A stretch of 10,000 nt of DNA from Theodoxus fluviatilis (lineage: Eukaryota; Mollusca; Gastropoda; Cycloneritida; Neritidae), in NCBI GenBank assembly GCA_034096865.1, contig JAWQFJ010002807.1, positions 32,501 to 42,500 of the forward strand, written 5' to 3'. Every line of letters starts with the position of its first letter. Position 1 is the first letter of the stretch. Below, in pieces: positions 1-8,997 of this stretch. The notes beneath the pieces are model-generated. The model saw only the letters and a program-made list of their open reading frames with translations. It did not search any database and was not told the origin of the DNA. The position numbers and the translations under genes are program-made.

Positions 1-479
1 ATCGACACCACTGCATACCGTCGCAAAATGGACCTCTTTGTCCAAGACCCTTTGCGGACCTGAACTTTAGCAGCCGAGCGTAACGCAATGCTTGCAAGAG
101 CTGAGTGAAATGCCGTTTAAAAATACACATACTTTATCCGGTTCTTACGGGTGCACTCCCCAAATTGCTGAAGAGGAACATGAGCAACATACACTTGCGA
201 GAGCCCTGAGTATCGGATGACGAACAGAACGCATGCACAAAGGCATCCAGCACGGCCAGGAAGTCTTGATGTGATTTGACGAGTTCAAACTTATGCGAAC
301 ACAGTATGAGCTTAAACACTGTGGTTAAGACCCGCTCTATGCTGTATCTTTGTGGTCGGCAAGTGTGGTGCCGGATGTTGCAAGAATTCTCGACATGTAA
401 AACTGGATATGGGGCTTATTTCGCGGAACACAGACATACACAAACATACATGCGAGCGGGGTCACACATATACAGAATG

Positions 480-484
<5 letters not shown>
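1..484. other. Unassigned left flank
   Basis: This stretch of unique-looking sequence has no recognisable gene. A minus-strand open frame of 61 codons (134-319) matches no family I know and has no convincing splice context. No RNA gene fold or repeat unit is evident. It ends where the (GA)n tract begins. It may be intergenic or intronic. Confidence 0.5.
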
Positions 485-1424
<940 letters not shown>

Positions 1425-1661
1425 CTAATTTCTTAATTTTTGTTCTCTTATTTTGAAGGCGTCAAAAATATACATAGCTATTGATTGTGACATTTTGACA
1501 TTGGTTCCTTGCATTAGATAATTGCAAACATTTATGTGATTTGGTTTCTGGCGAAAGCACCGATCTAAGTATTTTGATCTAAGTTGTTCGTACGCTGCAC
1601 ACAACAAAAGGAAATGCTTTTCGTTTTCTCTTCCACCGCAAAATGGACATTTTGTGTCTTG
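1425..1661 (-). pseudogene. C-terminal zinc-knuckle segment of the non-LTR element, downstream of the insertion
   Basis: Reading down from the CAA codon at 1661-1659, the frame gives QDTKCPFCGGRENEKHFLLLC, a C-x2-C-x7-H-x4-C knuckle typical of LINE C-termini. It continues through YEQLR, a tail ending in AMYIFDAFKIREQ and a stop at 1425. The first codons of the open frame (1688-1662) belong to the inserted element, so no start codon is real here. The knuckle residues are intact. In the LINE, this domain is thought to bind RNA or target DNA. Confidence 0.9.
1658..1661. repeat. Left target-site duplication (CTTG) of the nested element
   Basis: CTTG directly precedes the TGTTA terminus. Its partner is TTTG at 3774-3777. 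On the minus strand they read CAAG and CAAA. Only one copy is needed to restore the LINE codons CAA GAC across the junction, which supports a 4 bp duplication with one later substitution. Confidence 0.72.
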
Positions 1662-1998
1662 TGTTATGCTGGAAAGAGCTAGCATCAAGCTTGAAAGTAG
1701 AAAGAGATGCTGTAGGCCTACATCCAGATAGTGTGCCCTAGAAATTGGATTAAAAGAGCGAGTTTATTTGTAATTAGGAGAGACCTCTAGATCGAACGGA
1801 ATTGTACTGTCTTCCCAAAGAACATTCCCCTCTCCCCCCCCCCCCCCCCCCCTCCAAGACCTCTGTCCATCGCCCCCCCCCCCCCCTTTCCCCAGCTATC
1901 GTATTTCTGGCGCAAGATCATGAAAGGAGAGACAGAGACGGTCTGTGTCTAAGGAGACAGGAATCTCAGTAATTTGGGGGGTGGAATAAGAGAGAGAA

Positions 1999-2059
<61 letters not shown>

Positions 2060-2442
2060 CAGAGCAGAAGAAGAGAGAGAGCGGAGAGGGACACACAGAG
2101 AGAGACGGAGTCAGATCCGGAGAGAGAATGTAGTCACAGAGAGAGGCAGAGGCATGGAATGTTAGGCAGTGTAACATCTTGTATCTTGCTGCTATGAATA
2201 AAGGAATAAGAACTTAAGAAGAGATATGAAGTCCTCTGTCCAACAATAATGGAACATCAAGCCTTCCGGAATCAAGCAGACCAACAAGCAAGACTGAAGT
2301 TTTATATCTCGCCCAAAGAACATCAAGCTCTACGAGTCAGAAGACCCTCGACTCATACAAGAAATCAGAAGGTATTTATTAGAGAGAGAAAAAAGCAACT
2401 CGTAACAAATGGTGGAGACGCCTAACAAATGGTGGAGATGCG
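1662..2442 (+). repeat. Left inverted arm (LTR-like or long TIR)
   Basis: The arm begins TGTTATGCTGGAAAGAGC and runs through C-rich homopolymer tracts (about 1836-1852 and 1873-1886) and a (GA)n run (about 2003-2055). An AATAAA follows at 2197-2202, and the arm ends in two copies of a 20 bp unit. An inner TAACA at 2403-2407 mirrors the TGTTA start, so 1662-2407 could be one LTR (TG...CA). The right arm matches it through single-base changes, differing mainly in the length of the simple repeats. Confidence 0.88.
2403..2442 (+). repeat. 20 bp tandem direct repeat at the inner end of the left arm
   Basis: TAACAAATGGTGGAGACGCC (2403-2422) is followed directly by TAACAAATGGTGGAGATGCG (2423-2442). 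Two bases after TAACA comes TGGTGGAGACGC, placed where an LTR retroelement would have its tRNA primer-binding site. I could not assign the complementary tRNA. The same pair is present in inverse at 2985-3024. The similarity between the arms stops exactly at the end of the second copy. Confidence 0.85.
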
Positions 2443-2984
2443 AATCGACTTCTCCCACCTCTCCAATGATCCAACTGATGGCATCTTCAACGCCTAGTCC
2501 GGAAACCCATGAGTTGACTTTATCTCTCATCTGCAATGGAATATCGTTTAGTCTCTACCAACCTTGAACCACATCGAGTTTTCACCTCTCTCCCTTCAAA
2601 ATACTTTTCGCCGTTCTCAAACACTGAGGAAGTTTCAAGTGTGAATACATCGATTGGATAATCTTTAATTCCGAGTTTTCAAGGCTGTGATTTTCAACCA
2701 TCTGGACTTAATGATCGTTCTCCAGTCATTGAACTGTTTTCTTTGACTTTTCCACCCATTGGCAGGACTACAGTTAGGTGTTCGTGCAGGTCTAGAGCAT
2801 CCGGCGTTTGGCCTACGTACTTTTTCGGCTAGTTCACATTGCTGTGAACTCGCCCCATATTGTCTTTTTTTTGCTACACTTCATGGATTTGTTCCATTAT
2901 TATTTCATGAGCTTCAAAGCACTGGACTTTATGTTCAGCGGTCTTCTCTCTTGAACAAATGTTCACAAATATACTGTCACTATA
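2443..2984. other. Unique spacer between the inverted arms
   Basis: This 542 bp segment is not repeated in the two arms. A short open frame from ATG 2478 (Met-Ala-Ser-Ser..., stop at 2565) sits 3' of the primer-site-like sequence, where a gag gene would start, but it has only 29 codons and no recognisable domain. A perfect 8 bp hairpin with a 4 nt loop lies at 2831-2850. No domain of a transposase, integrase or protease is visible on either strand. Confidence 0.6.
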
Positions 2985-3031
2985 CGCATCTCCACCATTT
3001 GTTAGGCGTCTCCACCATTTGTTACGAGTTG

Positions 3032-3109
<78 letters not shown>

Positions 3110-3773
3110 ATAAATACCTTCTGGTTCCTTGTATGAGTCGATGGTCGTTCTGACTCGTAGAGCTTGATGTTCTTTGAGCGAGATATAAAACTTCAGTCTT
3201 GTTTGTTGGTCTGCTTGATTCCGGAGGGCTTGATGTTCCATTATTGTTGGACAGAAGACTTCATATCTCTTCTTAAGTTCTTATTCCTTTATTCATAGCA
3301 GCAAGATACAAGATGTTACACTGCCTAACATTCCCTGCCTCTGCCTCTCTAACTCTCTGACTACATTCTCTCTCCGGATCTGACTCCATCTCCCTCTCTC
3401 TCTCTCGTTCTCTTTCTCTCTGCATGTCTGTCCCTCTCCGCTCTGCTCTCTCTCTCTCTTATTCCACCCCCAAATTGCTGAGATTCCTGTTTTCTTAGAC
3501 ACTGACCGTCTCTGTATCTCCTTTCATAGTCTTGTGCCCCGACCACACCAGAAATACGATAGCTGGGGAAAGGGGGGGGGGGGCGATGGACAGAGGTCTT
3601 GGAGGGGGGGGGGGTGTTCTTTGGGAAGACAGTACAATTCCGTTCGGTCTAGAGTTCTCTTCTAAAAATAAACTCGCTCTTTTGATCCAATTTCTGGGGC
3701 ACACTATCTGGATGTAGGCCCACAGCATCTCTTTCTACTTTCCAGCTTGACGCTAGCTCTTTCCAGCATAACA
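2985..3773 (-). repeat. Right inverted arm (LTR-like or long TIR)
   Basis: This is the inverse of the left arm. It holds the two 20 bp units at 2985-3024, a long (CT)n run (about 3032-3107) that is nearly absent from the left arm, TTTATT at 3288-3293 (AATAAA on the minus strand) and G-run homopolymers near 3572-3583 and 3603-3613. It ends ...CCAGCATAACA at 3773. The extra (CT)n and shorter internal (GA)n show that simple repeats changed independently in the two arms. Confidence 0.88.
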
Positions 3774-3777
3774 TTTG
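3774..3777. repeat. Right target-site duplication (TTTG) of the nested element
   Basis: TTTG directly follows the ...TAACA terminus and pairs with CTTG at 1658-1661 with one mismatch. The LINE sequence continues immediately outside it, in the same frame as before the insertion. Confidence 0.72.
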
Positions 3778-4311
3778 TGTGCAGCCGTACCTTCTATTGT
3801 TACTTAAATCATTTATTCTGATACTAAAACGAATGAATACAACCCTAAACTTTTTTATCTCAAGTGTATTCAGATAATTTTCTAAGCCAAAGCTTTCTTT
3901 GAATGACGAATACTATGAATACCTGTCACTATCAATATTTTCCGCATATCAGTCTTGGAGATATCAGTCTTTCATTCTTTGTTTAAATTGTGACTGGAAT
4001 TGCTTTTCATTGCCTACTCCACTGTTCATCCACACAATCCAAAGCCCAAGTTACATAGACAGTTCTTCACGGTCTCGGTCCAGTTTCTTTCCCTCATAAC
4101 ACGCGAATTCAAAAGCATTCTCAGCGCTTGTTTTGGTAGTTTGATCTTCCCTCATCCTGCAGAGCCTAAACCAATATTTAATGACCCTCACACTGCTGTT
4201 AATTGCAATCGGATATCGCCCAAGGTGACCGTACACCATAGGGTTTAGTGTCCTCCGGTCCAGTCCCAAAAACTGTTTGTGTACGAAAGTATGCGTTCTC
4301 TCTACTTTCAC
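3778..4311 (-). pseudogene. C-terminal domain of the non-LTR element, upstream of the insertion
   Basis: A single frame runs from 4311 to 3775 with four in-frame stops (4051, 3964, 3949 and 3913). It contains LDRRTLNPMVYGHLGRYP, IKYWFRLCRM, a GVGN..QFQSQFKQR stretch, SFGLENYLNTLEIKKFR and RINDLSNNRRYGCTQ. These are the usual downstream segments of this LINE family, leading up to the zinc knuckle. The frame stops at the right end of the inserted element. It resumes in register on the far side, at 1661. Confidence 0.87.
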
Positions 4312-5332
4312 ATATCTTTCGAGACCTCCTTATTTCAGAACCAAACAGAAGGGTAGTTTGAACTTGCGCGTTTAACATGGTAGTAAACACTTTTGGTCTT
4401 GTACTGCGCAGACTCCATAAAACTTTCAATATTTTGTACACGTTTTTGCTTTCCTGTGACGGCTAGGTCATCTACGGTAGCCTCGATGGACAGATTTGTC
4501 ATGAAGAGGTATTGATGCTGATTCACTACCTCCAATCGAATACCGTTAAGGAACAAGTTTTCACCCATTGCTAGATGTCCACCTCTTCTGAACACCATGA
4601 CTTTCTTTTTGTCCGTGTTTACTTTTAAGTCAAGGTTTTTAGATACATACAAGAGGTTATCTAACTGATTCTGAAGGCCAATGGGTGTAGTTGATATCAA
4701 CAGTATAGCATCGGCAAACAATAGGAGAAACACTTCCATCATACAAGGTTTCATTTGTACCCCGTGTTTGCCTTCTCTTCGCACATTATCAGCAACTACA
4801 TTGACATACAGAGAGAAAATTGCAGGACTCTCAATTGCCCCTTGTTATACACCGGAGGGGCAATCAAAGAAGTCAGACAGTACGTGCCCCCATCGAACGC
4901 ACGCTTGACCATTGCTGTGCATGGCCTTGAACATTAAGATGAATTTTGTCGAAAGTCGTGCGTCTTTAAGAACTTTCCAGAGCAATGTACGATTTACGTA
5001 ATGAAATGGCTGTCTATAATCCGCGAAAGCAACATACAACTTCTCACGTATGTCCCCATATACATGCTTCAATACAATAGCATAGTGGAAATATGATCAA
5101 TTGTCAAATGTTGGGTTCGAAACCCAGCCTGTTTAATGCACGTTTTATTTTCTAACTCCATCCAAGTACGTAAACGTCTGGCAAGAACGGTAGTAAAGAT
5201 CTTACTACTTGCACAACAACAACGAGATCCCTCTATAGTTTTCCGTGTTATGCACATCTCCTTTCTTGTGCAGTGGGATGATAATTGACCGCGACCAAGT
5301 CTCGGGGAAACGGTGCGACTCATATAGCACAA
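4200..5332 (-). pseudogene. Reverse transcriptase core of the non-LTR element (inactive)
   Basis: Pieces in order are QAGFR..LTIDHIST (about 5110), motif A in AFADYRQPFHYVNR with its catalytic Asp present (codon 5019-5021), SDFFDCPSGV, and motif B QGAIESPAIFSLYVN (about 4845-4800). Motif C is FADAILLIS at about 4715-4690, then comes VNTDKKKVMVF. A TAA stop (4845-4847) falls immediately before motif B. Motif C should be FADD; the second Asp is Ala (codon 4707-4709), which would abolish polymerase activity on its own. Frame changes near 5240, 5090, 4435 and 4310 add to the damage. The thumb-like part ends in VQTTLLFGSEI. Confidence 0.92.
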
Positions 5333-6060
5333 TGAAGAGTTTAGTCAAGAATGGGATAATTTTCTCACGTGCTATTTTGTAACACCCACCAGGTAGACCG
5401 TCTAAGCCTGGTGCCTTTGCAGACCGTAATCTGTTGATGGCGCTTCTAACTTCTTCCTTGCTGATAACAGCATCGAGCGCCTCTTGAGTTACAAATTCGT
5501 CTAGGTCTGGTTCTACGCATTTGGGACTATCTATGCATTTGAACATAGTTTCGAAGTAGTGTGATTTCTACATTTCAATACTAATATTTGGTTGAAGAGG
5601 TGGCCGTTGTGCCGATCTCTTAACAATGCCCCAGAACGCTCAATGATTAGACAAAGAGTTTACAAGAGTGTTACGCACTTCTGCAAAATACTTTATCTTT
5701 TTTTCCCTGATTAGCTCTTTGTTCTGGTGTTTAGTTTGCAAATAGTGCACGTTGGTGTTTACCGTTTTACATGCCCTAAATCTTCTCAGAGCACCCTTGG
5801 ATACGGTTTCTCTGCCCCTACATTCTGAGACAAACCAGGGAGATTGATGCTTTGCCGACACATGGTAATTGGTTCTGACTTCTTTCTTTAGGTATTCTGC
5901 ACTCTGCGTTAGCATCTGGGTAAACTGCACAACAGCAGTATGTACTCAACTATATATCGCCACTGTTGCGCAGTCTAGCTGCTCCGCAAACTTCTGCAGC
6001 ACCATTTGCCTTTTAAGTTCTTCGGTCTTGTTTTCATCCCATAAAAGCCTACAATACGTA
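5205..6060 (-). pseudogene. Linker and N-terminal reverse transcriptase region of the non-LTR element
   Basis: The reading frame is the same as that of the 3' part of the endonuclease. It runs from about 6305 to about 5205 with three stops: TGA at 5946-5948, TGA at 5640-5642 and TAG at 5568-5570 (the last probably an altered Trp codon). The linker includes a PWFVSEC stretch and a basic KNELIREKK-like helix. The RT begins with EEVRSAINRLRSAKAPGLDG, then FPETWSRSIIIPLHKKGD and NYRGISLL. These are RT motifs 0-2 of LINE polymerases. A frame change follows near 5240. Confidence 0.9.
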
Positions 6061-6686
6061 CTGGGTGGTTTTCGTGAAAGAACTTTTGCTAGTGAAGGTC
6101 CAAATGAAATCTCAACTGGCATATGGTGAGATTCTACACGTGTGTGAACATGCATAGCAATGACAAATGGGAGATAACGAGCGACCACTAAGCAATAGTC
6201 TATCACACTATTCCCATGCGGAGATAAATAGGTGAACTGACCTAAACTGTCGCCTCTCGTATTTCCGTTTAGTACAGCAATGTGATGCATTCGGCATAGA
6301 TTCATCAGAATCTTTCCAAAGACGTTGACAGTGCTGTCCTGCGACTGTCTGGGAGACTTGAAATTTGACTTGAGATCCTCGGTGTCCTCAAAATTACCGT
6401 CCTCTGTGCGTGTCCCAGGTCCCAGTCCTCGCGTTTATGTCATCACAGATCACATTAATTGCTTGCGGAAATCTTTCCTGAAATTTCATTATGAAATCTT
6501 CCACAAGAGTGATGCACGATGACATGTTTTGTCTTTGTAGGACGGAGGGTCGACGGGTGGAACGTACACACAAATGATAGTTTCTTGCAAAAGGGAGGTG
6601 CATAATCTGAGAGCCAGGATCATATCACATTCAGTTTCTAGGCTCTTTACATACCATACAATAGGTTTCTTTACAAAGATAGTCAC

Positions 6687-6690
<4 letters not shown>
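6060..6690 (-). pseudogene. APE-type endonuclease domain of the non-LTR element (broken, N-terminus missing)
   Basis: The domain would nick target DNA for target-primed reverse transcription. It is read across three frame segments (6686-about 6550, about 6550-6390, about 6390-6060). Visible pieces in order are a YVPP-type motif followed by a Tyr, a degenerate CDDINARTG (usually GD-x-NAR-TG), RGDSLGQFT, SVIDYCLV and ESHHMPVE. The last is normally S-D-H, and the catalytic Asp reads His here (codon 6126-6128). The N-terminal part with the metal-binding Asn and Glu motifs is absent, because similarity starts directly at the (GA)n tract. The copy would be inactive. Confidence 0.88.

Positions 6691-6735
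<45 letters not shown>
6691..6735. repeat. (GA)n microsatellite at the 5' end of the non-LTR element
   Basis: A 45 bp pure (GA)n tract abuts the truncated endonuclease of the minus-strand LINE. It has the same strand polarity as the (AG)n at the LINE's other end (1119-1233). It lies about 120 bp upstream of the first receptor exon. Confidence 0.92.
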
Positions 6736-6736
<1 letters not shown>

Positions 6737-6854
6737 AGATATGTTTATCTTATTTCTTTGTGCTCGACGCTCACAAGGGTACACTTGTCTTTGTCAACTA
6801 CACTTCTTGGGTTGTTGGTCATGAAATACTATTGTTTACAAATGTCATGCTCTG

Positions 6855-6990
6855 ATGGTCTTTCAGAGGTCCGGGTCTGAGCAGAGGAAGAAAGCCGGCG
6901 TCTGTTCCCTCGGCGTTTACATGTACACCGTCTGCTGCCTCTTTGTGCTGCTTTCCCGTGCTACAACAATCGATAGGAATATGTACGGAG
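6855..6990 (+). CDS. Exon 1: signal peptide of a gp130/Domeless-like cytokine receptor
   Basis: The exon encodes a hydrophobic secretion signal, with a core around YTVCCLFVLLS followed by RATTIDRNMYG. It would send the receptor into the secretory pathway. The exon ends at a good donor (ACGGAG|GTGAGG, GT at 6991) and leaves one base of a codon (phase 1), which matches the phase of exon 2. The start is ambiguous. ATG 6855 and ATG 6921 are in frame with each other. The latter gives a shorter, more typical signal peptide. TCTTTCAG ending at 6866 could be a splice acceptor, which would favour ATG 6921 behind a 5' UTR exon. No promoter is recognisable upstream. Confidence 0.72.
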
Positions 6991-7565
6991 GTGAGGATCT
7001 ACTTTATCCCCTAGTATGGTACCACATTATACCGCGTTATTCTTGTTTGAAGTTTGACACCGATATTCGATCAGTTTAACATTTCCAAAAAGGAAAATCT
7101 GTAGCGTTCACGATGGAATCGTGAACCGTTGTCGAATCACTTCTAATTTTCATGTACAGTCGTTTGCTTTTATTAATCAGGTGGTTGTTTTCTTAATTCC
7201 CTTGGAGTTAATCTGCCGTAGTTAGCGGAATATTTCTGCTTTTTTGGTCAATATGTCTGCTCCTGATCCTGAGACTGACCCAGAGATTTGCTCAGGGCGG
7301 TAGCCGCTGCGTTTCCCCCTCATCAGATAGAACACGCGGTCGTAGAGCGAAGCTCCCTCCTGTAACTCGACCACGGTCGGCCCCAAGCAACTCTGGGTAA
7401 AGTCTGTAGCAGTTGGGAACTTCTCACGTTGACCAACCTGCCTGGTCGACATCCGTTTATCTTCCCTGCTGTGCGGTTTGTCACACCCATGCGCCATGTT
7501 TCATGCGAATCCGTAGCTCGATGAGTATGACTCCATGGTTTTTCTTTTCATTTCTCTTCGACCAG
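6991..7565 (+). other. Intron 1 of the receptor gene
   Basis: The intron runs from GTGAGG to ...TTCGACCAG (phase 1). Its 3' end has a pyrimidine-rich stretch, TTTTTCTTTTCATTTCTCTTCG. It contains a GC-richer block (7222-7497) with a 91-codon minus-strand open frame of unknown identity. The rest shows nothing distinctive. Confidence 0.7.
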
Positions 7566-7841
7566 GTATAAGCCCTTGCTGTATGCTAGACCTTGATGTA
7601 GGAAAGAACCTCTGGTTGAACTGTACTGTGACAAATAAGAGTGTGTTCGAGGAAGACAAGGCGGTGCTGACATTCAAGCGTGGAGCTGCTGAGATAGAAG
7701 TGGACCAGCAGTATCTCCACTACGACGGTCGCTCTACAGTCATCCTGAATTACACGATACAGAAGTATGACAGGTCCAGCACCTACGTGTGCAAGGCTGG
7801 TAGCACTGTGATTGGTCCTCCCGTAACGGTGCGACTCCCTC
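7566..7841 (+). CDS. Exon 2: Ig-like domain of the cytokine receptor
   Basis: This 276 bp exon is symmetrical (phase 1 in, phase 1 out), as is usual for extracellular modules. It encodes about 92 residues. They begin ISPCC, then VGKNLWLNCTV with the first Ig cysteine, VLTFKRG (Phe where Ig folds usually have Trp), LHYDGRSTVILNYTI, and DRSSTYVCKAG with the second cysteine in the Y-x-C position. The exon ends in a PPVTVRLP strand. Three N-glycosylation sequons (NCT, NKS, NYT) support an extracellular location. In gp130-type receptors an N-terminal Ig domain precedes the cytokine-binding module and contacts ligand, and the same order occurs here. Splice sites are CCAG|GT (acceptor) and CCTC|GTAAGT (strong donor). 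Confidence 0.87.
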
Positions 7842-7984
7842 GTAAGTACATGTAGTTTCCAGCAGTGATTCGACTTCATGTTGCTGTTTGTTTTCCACTG
7901 ACTAATTTTCTTCCGTTCTCGCTCCTTTTCTTCCTCAAGCTCATCCCATCTCTGCTGCTACTAATATACGTGCCTTTGCCCTCC

Positions 7985-8600
7985 TTCTGCTTTTCCTGCT
8001 CCTGCTCCTCTTGCTACCGCTCCTCCTCCTGCCCTCCTGCGCCTCCTCCTCCTGCGCCTCCTCCTCCTGCTTCTCCTCGTGCTCTCCACCGTCGCCTCAT
8101 CGTCCTTGTCCTCGTCCTCCTTTTCGACCTCTTTGTCCTCCTCCTCCTCCTCCTCCTCCTTATCATCATCATCATCATCATCAACATCAACATCATCATC
8201 ATCATCATCTTCCTCTTCCTCCTCCTCTTCCTTCTTCTCCTCCTCCTCCTCCTCCTCCTCCTCCTCTTTCTGTCGTTGCTGCTGCTGCTGCTGCGTGTAA
8301 TACTTTCAATTTTTCAGCTGCTTATCCCACATCGGTATCTTTTCCTGTCGTTGCTCCTACTTTCTGCGTTTTTGTCATCTCACTTATCCTCATTCTCCAG
8401 TTTCTTCTGTCCCTTCTCGCTCCAAGTCCCTCTACCTACCCTCATTCTCCAGTTTATTCTGTCCCTTCTCCCTCTCCGTCCCTCTACCTCCTGCTTCTGT
8501 AACTGCTCCTTCACCTGCTGCTGTTGTTATTGCTACTGCTGCTGCTGTTCTTCCTTCTCCTCTTCCTCCTCTTCTTCCTCCTCCTTCTCGGAGCGATTCG
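7985..8600. repeat. Pyrimidine-rich low-complexity tract with trinucleotide repeats
   Basis: This is a mosaic of TCC/CTC/CTT repeats on the plus strand. It includes (ATC)n interrupted by AAC at about 8162-8209, (CTC)n at about 8239-8266 and (CTG)n at about 8279-8293. A 52 bp tandem duplication lies at 8388-8487. The strand asymmetry is strong, with C+T dominating the plus strand for about 600 bp. Such tracts can form triplex DNA and may slow polymerases. Confidence 0.9.
8388..8487. repeat. 52 bp tandem duplication, two copies
   Basis: CCTCATTCTCCAGTTT starts at 8388 and again at 8440. Both copies continue through CTGTCCCTTCTC and end in GTCCCTCTAC, with few differences. It lies inside the pyrimidine tract of intron 2. 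Confidence 0.85.
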
Positions 8601-8750
8601 TTCTCTCTTTTATTCGTGAAGCCATCAGACTTTTCAACAAAAACCAGTAGATTTTTTTTGTTCTTCAGATTTCTGTTTATTTAGATGCTCTTGTTACCTC
8701 CTTTGTTTAGAATTCTTTTTCATCGTTGTGTTGTGTTGTATAGCATTGCA

Positions 8751-8997
8751 TCAACACCCCAAATTGAAATTGTTTTCCTGTTGCCACATAGCCCCGCTCA
8801 TAGCGACTTAATCATAAAAATGACTTGCAGACAGTTACTACACATCATGTACATAAAATGTAAGCACTTGTAACTCAACACCCCACAATGACAGTGTTAT
8901 CCTCTTGCTACATGGCCCTCTTCATAACGGCTTCGTCATAGAAGTGCCTCGCAGACAGCAACCACAAATCACGCACACAATTTGCAAACTTGATGCA
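8751..8997. repeat. Diverged 124 bp tandem duplication
   Basis: Unit A (8751-8874) and unit B (8875 to about 8997) start TCAACACCCCA and share GCCACATAGCCC/GCTACATGGCCC, CTTGCAGACAG/CCTCGCAGACAG and ACAAATCACG/ACACATCATG-like blocks in the same order. The divergence is considerable, so the duplication is old. It ends about 50 bp before the exon 3 acceptor. Confidence 0.78.

Larger units (their letters stand above)
1662..3773. mobile_element. Nested 2.1 kb element with long inverted arms
   Basis: Two similar arms (1662-2442 and 2985-3773) lie in inverted orientation around a 542 bp spacer. The outer termini are TGTTATGCTGG... and its reverse complement. The flanks CTTG (1658-1661) and TTTG (3774-3777) look like a 4 bp target duplication with one change. 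Removing the element and one flank copy rejoins the LINE reading frame (…G-C-T-Q-D-T-K-C…). No transposase, integrase or RT is encoded. It could be a palindromic LTR-retroelement product or a non-autonomous DNA transposon. The TGTNR ends plus 4 bp duplication also fit Ginger-type elements. Confidence 0.88.

Noticed and set aside
134..319. 61-codon minus-strand frame at the left edge
   Set aside because: No family resemblance, no clear splice sites and a length expected by chance.
2478..2567. Possible gag start after the primer-site-like sequence
   Set aside because: Only 29 codons before a stop and no known domain; position alone is suggestive, so it is mentioned only under the spacer.
2759..3136. 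125-codon plus-strand frame in the spacer and right arm
   Set aside because: The second half translates (CT)n. The first half has no recognisable domain and crosses the arm boundary.
8014..8208. Minus-strand poly-Met/poly-Arg frame
   Set aside because: Direct read-out of the ATC and TCC triplet repeats.
7865..8650. 261-codon plus-strand frame rich in Leu, Ser and Ile
   Set aside because: It lies in the pyrimidine tract between two well-supported splice sites. The composition follows the CTC/CTT/ATC repeats and it resembles no membrane protein.
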